Shown here one piece after another: positions 49,230 through 61,275 of a DNA stretch of 64,000 nt. Under the pieces are notes generated by a model. That model did not search any database and was not told where the DNA came from. It worked only from the letters and a program-made list of their open reading frames with translations. The translations under genes and the position numbers were made by a program. The DNA is from Amborella trichopoda. Taxonomy: Eukaryota; Streptophyta; Magnoliopsida; Amborellales; Amborellaceae. The stretch covers positions 6,190,311-6,254,310 of the forward strand of contig NW_006499435.1 in the NCBI RefSeq assembly GCF_000471905.2, read 5' to 3'. How positions within the stretch are numbered: position 1 is the first letter of the stretch; the number at the start of each line of letters is the position of its first letter.

Positions 49230-51120
49230 CATAAAACTAAATAAGGATAATTGTACACAAAACATGTTTATTTTTTAGACCTAAAGCTATTGCTAGTCTA
49301 AATTCAATGTGCTGAACTTTACTTACTGTGATGGAATCAAATATGTTACATGTGATCATCCTATTCAGGAAAATATTTACCGCTTCTACTACCCTTGGTT
49401 CTACTTGAAGGAAGACCTGCACAAGGGAATTTCTGACGTATTGACAGACTTAGGAAAAAGAAGGACCTTCTTCATTGGCTTTGAGAAAGTTCTTTAGATA
49501 AGTTGCAGCAGCTATTCTCAGATCCCAAATAAGGTCTCCTGCTAATAGTAGAAAAAAATAAAATAAAAAGCAAAGCACAAGTATTCTTTCTTTCTATTGG
49601 GCAATAGAAACCTTTGCACACCGCACGGGTGTGGTACAGATGCCCTGCCTAACAAATACCAATGCCTTCCACTATGCCGACACACACCAAGAAAGGCACA
49701 GAGGGATGAAGTTGTATAAAAGTTTTAAAGAAGAAAAGCATTTGGAAATCGTGCAGCTGTCCATGGGCAGAAGAATTATGAAATTATATAGGTCAAAGCC
49801 ACTATATATAGTATTCTGATTCTTCACATGTCCATAATTATAATGCCTATGAGTATAATCAACAAACTCAAGGGCCTGATGAGAAACTTCCTGTGAAATG
49901 GGACTGCATTCTTAAACGGTCCCGTTTTTGGCGAAAGGTCATTCAGCATAAATATGACATGGAGTGCTCATGTTGGCATCTTAGTAGCCCACCAGGAATT
50001 CTCCATTTCCGCTTCGAAGCAAGATCAGGTGATCACATTCCTTTATGGAGAGATTTCTGGATGAAACTCACTTTGGAATCAGGATTTCTTTGGCTCCAAA
50101 TTGCGTCACAATAAGACGCATTATTGCTGGTGTTGTGAAACTTTTGGGGGTTAACAGGTGCGGAGAGCAACTTCTCACCAAAACTAAAACGAGGAGGAAG
50201 CTCTTGAATTCGCAGCCTTTTTAGCTGAACATAGGGGCCATTTCATCCAGCACTATCCAAGGTCCAGGCATTTGGGTTGTTTGCAGTCATGAAAATGGTA
50301 AAACGAGGAGGAAGCTCTTGAATTCACGACCTTTTTAGCTGAACATTGGGGCCATTTCATCCAGCACTATCCAAGGTTGCTTGCATTTGGGTTATAGTGA
50401 ATAAGTAGATGCATTTGAGTTGCTTGCAGTCTTGAAAAAGGTCCTTACACTTGATCATGTCCAAAACAGAGGCCTTTCACAACCAAATTGATGCACCATG
50501 TGCAAGGAGCCAGGAGACAGTCAGGAATCTACTTATTCACTATAAGACAGCCTTGAGTATTTGGGCTGGCATTGGATCACCTTTTGTTTCGGTGGATAGC
50601 CTTAAACAATTGTGCCTCTCCTGTTCTTCCAACCATGGGACTACTCCTCTGGAAGATGACAATCCTAGACATGAGTCCGTCCATATGGCTCAAAGAAAAT
50701 AGCAAAATTTTCAATGGGGCCTATCTTTGAAAAACAACCTTAAGCAGTCACATCTCCATTACTTATTAGGCCCTCCCTTTCGAGGAATTTAGCCTATATT
50801 CTGCAGTTTCAAGATAGGCCTGTCTACGCAATTGGAACAAGTTGTCAGATCCTTGCCCAATCCTCTTCCACTCCAGCCCACCCACCAAAATCTTCTCACT
50901 GGTTGCCCACATCCAATGGAATTGTTAAAGGAAACTTTGATGGGGGAAGCAGGAAGGTACGAGAGGAACTTTTCGAAATCATCCAAGGGAAACACTTTTT
51001 ACATACTCGGGGCTGATACACACAAGCTCTCCTCATTGATCTCCAATTATTCCATAGAAATTGGGGCATCAAACTTCATTATTGTAGGCCATAACTCCCT
51101 TGCCAGTGGAGATTAAACAA
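49230..51120 (+). pseudogene. LINE-like scraps (zf-RVT region) and unassigned DNA
   Basis: At 49893-50100 plus-strand words LKRSRFWRKVIQHKY and FEARSGDHIPLWRDFWM match the segment between RT and zinc finger in plant LINEs (LWRKVI..KYG; VG.G..I.FW.D.W). The rest, including ORFs at 49309-49497 and 50832-51116, is not recognised. Positions 49750-49820 end a short A-rich piece. Confidence 0.5.
50186..50413 (+). repeat. Two direct copies, 114-bp period
   Basis: AAAACGAGGAGGAAGCTCTT begins at 50186 and again at 50300. Both copies share one frame (EEEALEF...FLAEH.GHFIQHYPR), since 114 is 38 codons, but a stop lies between them. Confidence 0.85.
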
Positions 51121-52330
51121 CTTGTTTGACCAAACGTTTTAGCTTTGTGGACCTTTACAGGTATTCTTTTTACCAAACATCCTACTGTCCAATTAATGTG
51201 GGCATGCCCGCATAGTAACTGTGTCCTTGAGGAGTACTTGTCAACATTCAAAACAAAATAAATATTATTTAGAGATTTTTTATAGCTTTTTGGATATTTC
51301 TTACTATAAAAAACCCACGCATATACTATGCCCCCTCATGAACTTATTACACATTTACTCCTTTGGGTAAAATTCTAACCCCTAAATTTTTTTATTTAAA
51401 ATTTCGGGATCCAACTAGTTATAACTAGATGATTATTTTTTAAGAAAAAAAAATCTGGATTTTGAGTTTCTAAATATCTAGAGCATTTGCTCAAAAAAAT
51501 TGGATGTGCCATTTTTTAAAGCACATAGCAAGTGAGAGTCAAGTTGTTGTTTGTTTGAGGTTTGTTGCTAGGTTCTAGATATAACATCCCAAAATTTAGG
51601 ATCTAGTGTGAGTTTTGCTTGGGGGACTACATGGAAAGAGTACTCCTGCAGGAGTAAAAAGATCTTTTAGTGTGAGGTTTTTTATACGGCTGAAATTGTT
51701 ACCGAAATCGACATTAAAAAGTTTCAAATCAATTTCTAATTCACGAGAATGGCACTTTAGACATTTTTGGAGTAGGGAATATAGAAGCGAGAGAGAGAAA
51801 GAGAAGGAAACCCTAAGATCAATGGATTCACATGTTTGACATAATTTAACACAGTAATCACCAAATTTCTAAAATCAACAGTTCCCCATATTTGATGTAA
51901 TTTAGCACAACAATCATGGAGAGAGGGAAACCAAAATTGAAATGCTGCCAGAAAGAAAGTGGCGCCATCCCTCCCCTTTTCCCTTCCTCATCTCAATCCT
52001 TTCTCTCTCACTCTCCCTCTCTATTGGAAAAAAAACCCTAGCTTGGCATCTCCTTCAAAACCTAGAAAGCTGATTTCAAATCGTTCATTTAATGCAAGGC
52101 CTTAGTTAGAATATTACAGGTAAAAACAATTGGAAATATCCCAAATTTCCTGCAATTCCTATACAATACATATAATTAACCAAATCAAGCATTTGGTCTG
52201 AATCATTGCATTCAAAAGAGTATTAAAAGAACTGGCTTGTTTATCCCAAACTTATTTATCCTGAGAAAGGATTGAAGGGCCAACTTGGGCTTGTTTGCAA
52301 AGCCCTAGTTTGGAATAACATCTATGAATG
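51121..52330. other. A/T-rich noncoding DNA
   Basis: No gene recognised. A C/T-rich stretch (CTCTCTCACTCTCCCTCT) lies near 51990-52022. Confidence 0.35.
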
Positions 52331-52690
52331 TTATTCCACTGAAATTCTGGAATCCTTTAACGCTTTGAGTATAATTTCCATAGAATTCAAATCCCTAACC
52401 ATGGCAAATTTCTCTATGATCATATGATAAGTATCAGGATTATGAAAGAAATTGGGGTGATATTTCGCAGCATGGTCAAAGAATTGTAAAGCTAGGTCTA
52501 CATTTTGTTGTTGATTGATCATGTTTATGAGTCTCTTGGGTGAGAGTTTTAGACGCCAATGAGTGAAAGGTGAGAGAGTATGGGGAGTGGCAGCATAAAT
52601 GACACTGCAGTGACAGTTTTGAGTTGTGGTGGAACTTGTGCGTGAGTGCCATCGACAAAAAGAGTTTCTGATTACTACGGAGGATCCGGA
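52331..52690 (-). pseudogene. Truncated pentatricopeptide repeat (PPR) gene relic
   Basis: Minus strand, about 110 open codons: LSPFTHWRLKLSPKRLINMI, QQQNVDLALQFFDHAAKYHP, NPDTYHMIIEKFAMVRDLN, then MEIILKALKDSRI and a stop (TAA at 52331). This is the entrance of a plant organelle-type PPR protein, normally followed by many 35-residue repeats. Here only about the first one and a half repeats remain. No ATG precedes the conserved part in frame other than the internal one at 52522. It is therefore read as a 5'- and 3'-truncated copy. Organelle targeting cannot be judged. Alternative: an exon of a gene whose rest is not recognised nearby. Confidence 0.7.
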
Positions 52691-52699
52691 TGTTATGCA

Positions 52700-53815
52700 C
52701 TAAGTGATTGTAGGAAAGAGCAGAAGCGAATCCTTTATGAAAATGAAAGCATTTAGATGTGTGCCAAAAATTCTGTGGAGAACTCTGATGAATACTTTAA
52801 ATGTTTTACCCTGAGAAATGCATGAAAAATCATGGGGTGCATGTGCAAAATGCTTGGCAAGCATGGAGGAGATATTGGAGATATATAGGTAAGTGTGGAA
52901 ATGCTTGGTAGTGCCAAGAAGTGACATGAAGGCGATGCATTCCCCTTCATTTTATGTGGCAGAATCATGCTGGTTTCTGAAACATTTATTTTGGGGAGTT
53001 GAGTTACTTCATATTATATCAAGTTTTTGTCATTTTCACTTGATAAGCAATTATGGTATCATTTTTACTTGTTGCAGTAAGTAAAACAAAGAAACCTGAA
53101 CAGTGGCCTTCTCCTACTATTCGGTGAAATTGACTGGAATTTTCAAACAAGTGGTTAAATTGTTAGCTAACAACTATAAACTTGTTAGCATGTTGTATAT
53201 GAAGATTGCTTGTGACCTCTTCCTATTGTGATGTTTACCACTAGTTTGTACTATCACATATTCGATAATGAATATGTATAAAGCTTGAATATGGTGGACA
53301 AGAAATTCAATTTTCTATACTTCAAATACGATTTTGGCTTTTGGCATGCAAATGCTTTTTTGTGGCATTTGTTTTTTTACATGGATAACCAACCAATGGT
53401 AATGTCCTAAAAAAAACAAAAATTCAAACTCATTGAACTTCTAGTGGCAATCAATGCGCCAACAACAATAATAGAAAAGGAAAGAGTTATTATAAGCTTC
53501 GCATTATACTTGTAGGCTTGAAGCGCTAAAGTGCAATTTTGTTCGGGTTTTGATTCCATAGTAGTATTCTAACTTGGCGAGTTCGTGTCTCTAGAGGTAA
53601 AGTAAAAGCCAAGGGTACCATCTACCTGTCAAATATGTTTATGGTGTTTGTTTCAAAGAAACCTCTTGGAGACTTTATGGCATTTGAAATGCCTCTGGTA
53701 AGAATCTTTAGGATCTCTCATCCTTGCCTGCCAGAAATAAACTTCTCATGTGGCATTTTTCTGCAATCATAGCCATTTCTACAATTATAATGGTCCTACG
53801 AATATTTTCTCTTAG
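52700..53815. other. Unassigned DNA
   Basis: No coding or repeat feature supported. Overlapping minus ORFs at 52700-52968 lack known domains. Confidence 0.3.
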
Positions 53816-53819
53816 AGAT

Positions 53820-53945
53820 GTAACATGACACTGTGATTAGGGCCATCTCAACCGTCCATTTAGAATGGACGGTTGAATAAGGGAAGGTATATAAGTTTTA
53901 TGCTGTAGGGGAAGCATAGAAAGCTTGCCCTTATCTAATAGGAAA
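53820..53945. repeat. Single end of the inverted-repeat element family seen at 4.4-5.0 kb
   Basis: Matches 4940-5050 (GTGATNG.G.TATCT, CCATTTAGAAT.GACGGTTG, AAGTTTTATG.TGTA.GGGAAG, CATAGAAAGCTTGCCCT). Contains its own hairpin AACCGTCCATT-TAG-AATGGACGGTT. The opposite end was not found. Confidence 0.7.
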
Positions 53946-54632
53946 CGATGACAGATAGGTAAAAAAGAAAAGAGTAACTCCAAACCATGTGTTCAGGTCA
54001 AACCATTACCATTACCAAAAACGTCTACTTTCATTTTATCTATCAATATCACCTCTACCAAAGGTAAAAATAACAAGAAAAAAGAAGAATAGAGAAAAAT
54101 GAAATTAAGGCATCCATCGATACCAATCTATCAAGGTCCTATGCCGACGACCTTAGGGTGATAAGTCTAGGGTTTGGAGGCAGCCTCAAATAGAGGGGAC
54201 ATATGTGGAGTAAAAGAAAAACGCAATTAAGGCATCCAACCCAGAGAGATAGAAACTGGGTTTAGAGGGAAAAAATTGGATTGTCGACAGAAAAAAAAAA
54301 CAGTCTCTAAGAAGAAAGTTTTCTTATAAATTGTAAATTCAGTTCCATAGTCCAAGAGTTTAGAGCATAAATTGTTGAGCATTTCTCCCAGGACCTTCTG
54401 AAGAAATTTTAAACCCAATATACAAAACACGTGACAAGAAAGGATCAAATCAGGTGAATCATAAAAGCGTAAAAAAAATACGATGTGCTCATAGTGCAAA
54501 TTCAATTATACTAGAAGAAAATGGAAGACATAACAAACAAAAACAATGAGGAAAACCTATAACAGCATAGATATAAAGAAGATTGCCATGAGAAAACATA
54601 AAGATGCGGAGGTTAAAAACCATCCAAGCATA

Positions 54633-55860
54633 AGCTCTCCATTTGTTAACAAATCAGATCCCAAAGTCCCTCGAGCTCTTCTCTAGTGCTAAAAAAAAAG
54701 CGTCGATCTCACGAGGTTTCGTGTCCTACCTCCTTGACCTCTATCATCTCTATAATCACTAGTTTTCGGCCAATGCACCAAACCAAATTGTTCATGGCAG
54801 GTCTCAGGTTTATAACAAATATATTTCTAAATTGGTTTATACTTTTTTCAAACACTTGACACATAAAAAAATAAAAAAATAACTAAAAAAATAGAGTTAG
54901 TTAAGGATCTTAAAATATTTTCGTCCCCATAGAGGTTTAACAAGTTTGTTAAAAAAAAAAAAAAGTTCATCACATGCCTCATTTGTCCATAAGCTTCTAT
55001 GTTGTGTTATGTGAAAAATCTATTAAAAATAATATTCATGAGGAAACTACCACAATTTCCCAATGTTAAATAAATGAATGGCTTCATGCACGACAGACAT
55101 TCATGGTTAATACTGAGCGATGTTATAACACTTTGCTTGGGCCTTGGACTCGGCTCTTGCCTGAGCAAGTAACTCGACCAAGTACCAAGGCAGAGTGGAC
55201 TACAAATGATATACATATGCAAGGCTCTCCATCTGTTACCAAATCAGATCCCAAATTCCCTTAAGCTCTTCTCAAGTTTTAGAAAAAAGCCTCGATCTCA
55301 CAAGGTTTCATGTCCTACCTCCTTGACGTCTGCCATCTTTGTTATCACCATTTTTCAGCCAATGCACCTAACCTCATCATTCAAGGCAGGTCTCAGGTTT
55401 ACAACAGATATTTCATTAAAGGGAATATCTTTCAAAATTGGTTTATGCTTTTTTCAAACACTCGAACCATCCAAAAAAAGAAAAATAGGAGAAAAAAAAC
55501 GGAAGTTAGTAAGGATCTTAAAATACTTTTATCCCCATAGATGTTCAGCAAGTATGTAGAAAAGAAAAAAAAGAAAAAATTCATCACATGCCTCATTTGT
55601 TCACAAGCTTCTACGCTATGTAATGTGAATAATCTATTAAAAATAATATTCATGAGTAAACTACCAAAATTTCCCAATGTTAAAGAAATGAATGGGTTCA
55701 TGTATGAGCATTTACACCATGGCCATGTCTGTGTGTGTGACAGACATTCATGGTTAATTCTAAGCAGTGTTATTCCACATTGCTTGGGCTTTAGAAGCAG
55801 CCCGAGTAACTCAGCCAAGTGCGAGGCTGAGTGGACTAGGCCTGTGCATGACCCAAAAGC
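54633..55860. repeat. Direct duplication, two diverged copies of about 590-640 bp
   Basis: Copy 1 starts at 54633 and copy 2 at 55223 (both GCTCTCCAT.TGTTA.CAAAT), a period of 590 bases. They stay similar through to GCAGAGTGGACT/GCTGAGTGGACT. On the minus strand both encode a similar short peptide (HECLSC..PFI.LTLGN.GS.LMNIIFNR.FT), of unknown nature. Copy 2 has an extra 40 bases near 55700. Divergence is roughly 10-15 percent by eye. Confidence 0.85.
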
Positions 55861-58690
55861 CCCTTAAAAAAAAGATCTTTAAAATGCTAATAAATAAAAA
55901 AATATTTAAACCCGAAACAAAACTAAAAACAACATGTAAGGAATCCAAATAAGCTCAAAAGACTATAACAAATTGGATTACAAAATATGGTTTAGGGTTG
56001 GAGATTCCAAAAAAATCCAACAAAAAAAATACAAAAATAGGGCATTTGACAATAAAAACTCACAAACCATTGTAAAGCATATCCAAATTACATATACATA
56101 AATTGATCCCATAAGTTTATATAATTCTTATGTTTTTTTTGTTCTTTAATGTACCCTTCTTGTACCCTGGAACTAAGGCAGGCCAAAATCTGATAGAACC
56201 AATGCCATGAACTAGAAAGAAGAATTAATAGATGTGAAATTCATGAAACCATCAAATCCAGACAGTCCAAAAGAGGGGAGACAAGAGAAATGACATATAG
56301 GTGTTGTCAATACGAGTTGACCTTTGTTTTGCATGGCATCTCTTCAGGGTGTGCATCCTTGTTGAGGCTTTGTTGAACCTCATTTATAGTGCAAAAATTT
56401 CATATATTCACTTCTCGTGTTTCGTGAATAAGTTTATTGAGTTTAGTTGGAATGCAACAAACCCAATTGTGTGGAGCAGTCTTACTCTCAAAATCCCATA
56501 AATTTCTCTCTAATACTTTATCTAGAAAGAAAAGATGGTGATGAGAGATTAGGATGCATCTAACCTTGCTATGTGCATTGCATGCTCTTTCTTTCTAAGT
56601 TGTAATTCAGGCTAATTCTTATAAGTATGGTATGAATATCTTATCTTATAACTGATACTTGTAGGCTTAACCAGATTTGGTGATATTGAGGTACGGTTAG
56701 AGGAAACAAAAACACCTTCAGAAATTTGTTAGAATTCCAAATATCTGAGAAACTATCTAATATGACTGGCAAAAGTAAAACTCGAGGGGTCATTGAGAAT
56801 ATTTGGGAATAGGGTTTTGTTTTTTTCCATACCTGCACAACACAAATGATCTTGAGGTGAATGGGGGAATTACAAGGCAGCCTAATGTTGTCGATCTCAT
56901 AGAAGCAATTCAGCGTTGCTCCCTACACATACATTACCACCTCACGCTTAATACTCGATACTGATAAATAACAGAAAAAAGAAAGAAAAAACAAAGGAAT
57001 AACATTTTCTCTCACAACAAATATAATGAAACACAAATCAGAAATTACCACATCACTCACAGTTGGAATGTTCATTTCACAGACACGTCATTGGACAAGG
57101 CTTCTCTCCCTTCACTACTTCACGCTTAAACCCCTCCTGAAATCCATTTAGAACCAATTAAAAAATCAACCAATAGAAACACTCACCAATCACATTTATC
57201 CCAATTTTAAAAAAAAAAATTCCTCAAAAATCCTCTCTCTCTCTCTCCTTCTCTCTTTTGTACTTTACGTGAAATGAAAATCACAGTTACTTTTATGAGA
57301 ATCTCCGAGATTATGATTACCATTAACCTCCCTCCAAATCGCAGCGTTAATATCAGATATATACCAATGCAAAGCGATTGGTAATAATATCTCAGAAAGT
57401 GCATGTCCGAAAATAGATTTGGAGGGGTTATGTCTCCCCCACTGACTTAACCAAAAAAAAATATTGGAGGGTTATGTCCGACATTCTTCCCTGCTTATCA
57501 TTTCCATGGAGTTCACATTCCCTGTAACATATCCTATAGCATTTCCATCACAGTGAGCTTCTCTATCTGTTCTCCATCATTTAAATAAAAATAGTGCAGA
57601 AAAAAGGGTTCTTTTCTTTTTGTTTAAAACTATAACGCTTTGTTTGACATAATAGAATCTGAATATTCATATTTTTAGAAATATGAATAGCCATTACCAG
57701 TTTTCCATATATATAAATTATTATTCTGAATATGCATTTTTCTGTGCATGTTTGACTGTCTACCTCTATCTTAAAATTTTGTCACATTACTGTAAAGAGA
57801 AGAGAAAGAAAAAGAAGTAGAGAGAGGAAGGAGGAGTAACGTAGCTAATTACAGGTTCGAAAACTGAGAAACAACATAAAGACCCATAGCATATAGTAGC
57901 CAATCAATCATTTTTCTTTTCAGGGAGAGTATAAATAATGCTACACAATTTAGTCTAGAGAGAAATGTTAATTTAGAAAGAGGGAAACACTAAAAAATCT
58001 TGTCCCATTTACAGTACCCATTGAAATTTTTGGATAGAGAGAGGAGAGAGTACCCATTCCAACTTCCTTCGCCCCCAAGCCTCCCTCCAATGGGAGAGAG
58101 AGCAATTGAATGAAATATCCGAATTGAATGAGCCGAGTATCCCTCTCTTTTCTGATCATCTATCGCTCTCCTCTTTCTTTCATCTCTTCTTCCCCACTCC
58201 CCAAATCTCTCCATCTCCCTTCTCTTTCAATTTTCGGGACTCTTGCTCCATTTCCCGAAATCTGTCCATCTCCCTTCTCTTTCAATTTTCTGGACTCTTC
58301 GCCCCCTTTTGCCAACTATCCACACTAATCTCTCATCCTGACTTTCATTCTCACCCTCTATAGATCCACACATTTTGCGAACCATTTCTTTCTCAACAAT
58401 CTAAAACTTCAAATTTGTAGAAGTTTAGGGCTTCCATATCCCAATTCTTTGCTTCGTAATCTGAACTGTTATAAGGCATCTCTTTTCCCCTAATTTTCTC
58501 TCTCTCAAATAGACTGTTTATTGCCTCTTTCTTCATAGCCAAGCTCACGAGCAGAGCCAAGCCATAAAGCGAAAAGAGGAGTAGATAAAAATTAAAATAA
58601 ATATAAAAATACAAAAAATATTTAAATATATAAAAATAGATGCAGTTAACATGCAGTCAAGCCCGCACATGTAGAAATGTGGGCGATTTA
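55861..58690. other. Unassigned A/T-rich DNA with a C/T-rich part
   Basis: No gene recognised. Positions 58140-58330 are strongly C/T-rich and hold two copies of CCATCTCCCTTCTCTTTCAA (58211 and 58267), as often seen in plant 5' leaders, but no following gene was found. Confidence 0.3.
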
Positions 58691-58714
58691 TTTTTAAATA
58701 GAATTAGATCCTAC

Positions 58715-59769
58715 TTGCAGCATTCCCCAACCTTACCATCCACTACCTAGCCTTTTGGTTCACTACCATTGAAGCCTCACTGTCCCTTCCTCTTCCAACA
58801 ACTTCCACCACCAAAAAGAAAAAAGCATCTTTCCATTTCCATAGATCGTCCGTCCACCTATTTCAAATCTCCCCGAATGAATGTCAAATCATGGTGATCC
58901 AAGCAAGTAGTACCTCACTCCATGACCAAGCTTGAAAGTTCTCAAGCAACCATGCAGTCAACTCCACAAACACTATCTACCCTCCTCTTTACCTTCGTCC
59001 CATTTCCTAAATCAAAAGACATTATGTTCCCCACGTAAATTACAGCTCGAGATAGAAATATGATAAACATGCTATAAGACAATATTATGGAATTTGCATT
59101 ACCAGGGTTTAATTAACTTGAAATCAATCTGGTCATGTATGTCACAATCCTTATTGAGATGGCCCATTAGAAACATTGAGTCACATCATAGAACATAAAA
59201 GTGGAATGGTTTGACAGTGGCTTGAAGAATAGTGAGGCTGTTAGCGTCTTCCACGGCATAGTTGCACCTCTCCCAAAAAGTTTGCTAGTTTGAAGAGCAG
59301 CCCTCAATTCAGATACAAGTTCGGTAAAATTGAGCTTCAAACATAAATGAATTTCACAAATAATGCACGAGATAACTAAATTTGAAGAAACTACAATCCC
59401 TACAAAAGGGCATCTTATACAAAAAATGAGACAATATCTTTTCCATTTCAACCTGCATGAATGCTGGAACAATACGGACCTAATTACTATGTTCCTTTGT
59501 TTTGGGGAGCTAGCAGAATTTTCATGTCATGTGAGTCTTATTTGATGCAAGAACAGGCTGCTAAGTGCTAACAATGATTTGGAAGGTGACTCAAGAGAAG
59601 ATTCATCTTAAACTGTGATTAAGTTTACGTAAAATGTGAGGGACCCAATTCAAATAAGCATTTGGTTAACACGCCCCAACAAATATTCCTATGTGATGAA
59701 TCACACAGATGAGACATAAGATGGAAGATAAATTCAAAAGCTATAAAGAGAAATATAAATAATAAAAAT
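58715..59769 (-). repeat. 1.1-kb repeat, copy A
   Basis: Head-to-tail with copy B. Minus-strand peptide-like segment: KLNFTELVSELRAALQTSKL, then RGATMPWKTLTAS, at about 59220-59345, just after an AG acceptor-like site. A second segment (DSGVDCMVA-like) is damaged. Not identified as any known family. Confidence 0.8.
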
Positions 59770-60930
59770 CGTCAAAACCTCCCTAACCAACCTAGCCTTT
59801 CCTCCCACCCAAGCTGTAGCATTCCCCAACCTTACCATCCACAACCTAGCCATATGGTTCACTACCCATGCAGCCTCGCTGTCCCTTCCTCTTCCAATAA
59901 CTTCCACCACCAAAAAGAAAAAAAAATCTTTCCCTTCCCACAGATCTCTGTCTACCTATTTCAAACCGTCTCGAATGAATGTCAAATCATGGTGATCCAA
60001 GCAAGCAGTACCTCACTCCATGACCAGGTTTGAAAGTTCTCAAGCAACCATGCAGTCAACTCCACTATCACTACCTACCCTCCTCTTTACTCTTGACCAC
60101 ATACCCTTCGTCCCATTTCCTAAATCAGAAGACATTTTGTTCACCACGTAAATTAGAGTTCGAGATAGAAATATGATTAACATGCTATAAGACAATATTC
60201 TGGAATTTGCATTACCAGGGCTTAATTAACTTGAAATCAATCTTGTCAGCTATGTCACAATCCGTATTGAGATTGCCCATTAGAAACATTGAGTCACATC
60301 ATAGAACGTACAATTGGAATGGTTTGATAGTAGCTTGAAGAATAGTGATGTTGTTTAAGGTCTTCCACTGCATAGTTGAACCTCTCTCAAAAGGTTTGCT
60401 AATTTGAAGAGCAGACCTCAATTCAGGTACAAGTTCGACAAAATTGAGCTACAAACGTAAATAAATTTCACAAATAATGCACGAGTTAACTAAATTTGAA
60501 GAAACTACAATCCCTGCAAAAGGGCATCTTAGACAAAAATGAGACAATATCTTGTCCAATTCAACCTGCATGGATGCTGGAACAATTTGGACCTAATTAC
60601 TGTGTTCCTTTGTTTTGGGGAGCTAGCAAAATTTTCATGCCATATGAGTTTTATTTGATGCAAGTACAAAGGCTGCTAAGTGCTAATAATGATTTGGAAG
60701 GTGACTCAAGAGAAGATTCATCTCAAATTGAGATTAAGTTTACGTAAAACAACAATTCACATGAAGTGACATGTTAATTCTTATTAGTGAAGTGAAGGAC
60801 CCAATTCCCATATGCATTTAGTTGAATGTTGAAACACGCCTCAACAAATATTCCTATGTGATGAATCACACGAATGAGACATACGATGGAAGACAAATTC
60901 AAAAGCTATAAAAAAATATATAAATAATAT
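59770..60930 (-). repeat. 1.1-kb repeat, copy B
   Basis: Aligns end to end with copies A and D. Minus-strand segments: LNFVELVPELRSALQISK and FERGSTMQWKTLNNITILQ (about 60340-60450), then GNGTKGMWSRVKRRVGSDSG and VDCMVA (about 60055-60140). The two segments are separated by A/T-rich, intron-like DNA. Not a recognised gene. Confidence 0.8.
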
Positions 60931-60934
60931 AAAT

Positions 60935-61111
60935 TGTCAAAATCTCCCCAACCACAATCTAGCCTTTCCTCCCACCCAACATGCAGCATTCCCCAACCAT
61001 ACCATCCACAACCTAGCCTTTTGGTTCACTACCCTTGCAGCCTCACTGTCCCTTCCTCTTCCAACAACTTCCACCACCAAAAAGAAAAAAGCATCTTTCC
61101 ATTCCCACAGA
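60935..61111 (-). repeat. 1.1-kb repeat, copy C (truncated)
   Basis: Only the first 175 bases of the unit; it breaks at CCCACAGATC, a few bases from where the gypsy element entered copy D, and continues into gypsy-derived sequence. Confidence 0.8.
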
Positions 61112-61275
61112 TCTTGCCTCTTGATCTGCCACAAAGTTGCATGTAGCCCCGGTGTCTATCATAGCCTTAGTAAGTTTTCCATTGATAGACACTTCCACAT
61201 ACATAAGCTCTCATGCTTGGGGCTTGACTTCCTTCACTTGCCCCTTCAATGCATTGAGTAGCCTTAGAGCCCTCA
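61112..61275 (-). pseudogene. Ty3/gypsy gag-protease scrap
   Basis: The minus strand reads LLNALKGQVKEVKPQA, a stop, ELMYVEVSINGKLTKAM, then IDTGATCNFVADQEAR: the aspartic protease active site DTGAT and its flanks in plant gypsy elements. The fragment is bounded by repeat copy C on one side and a LINE on the other. Confidence 0.8.
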
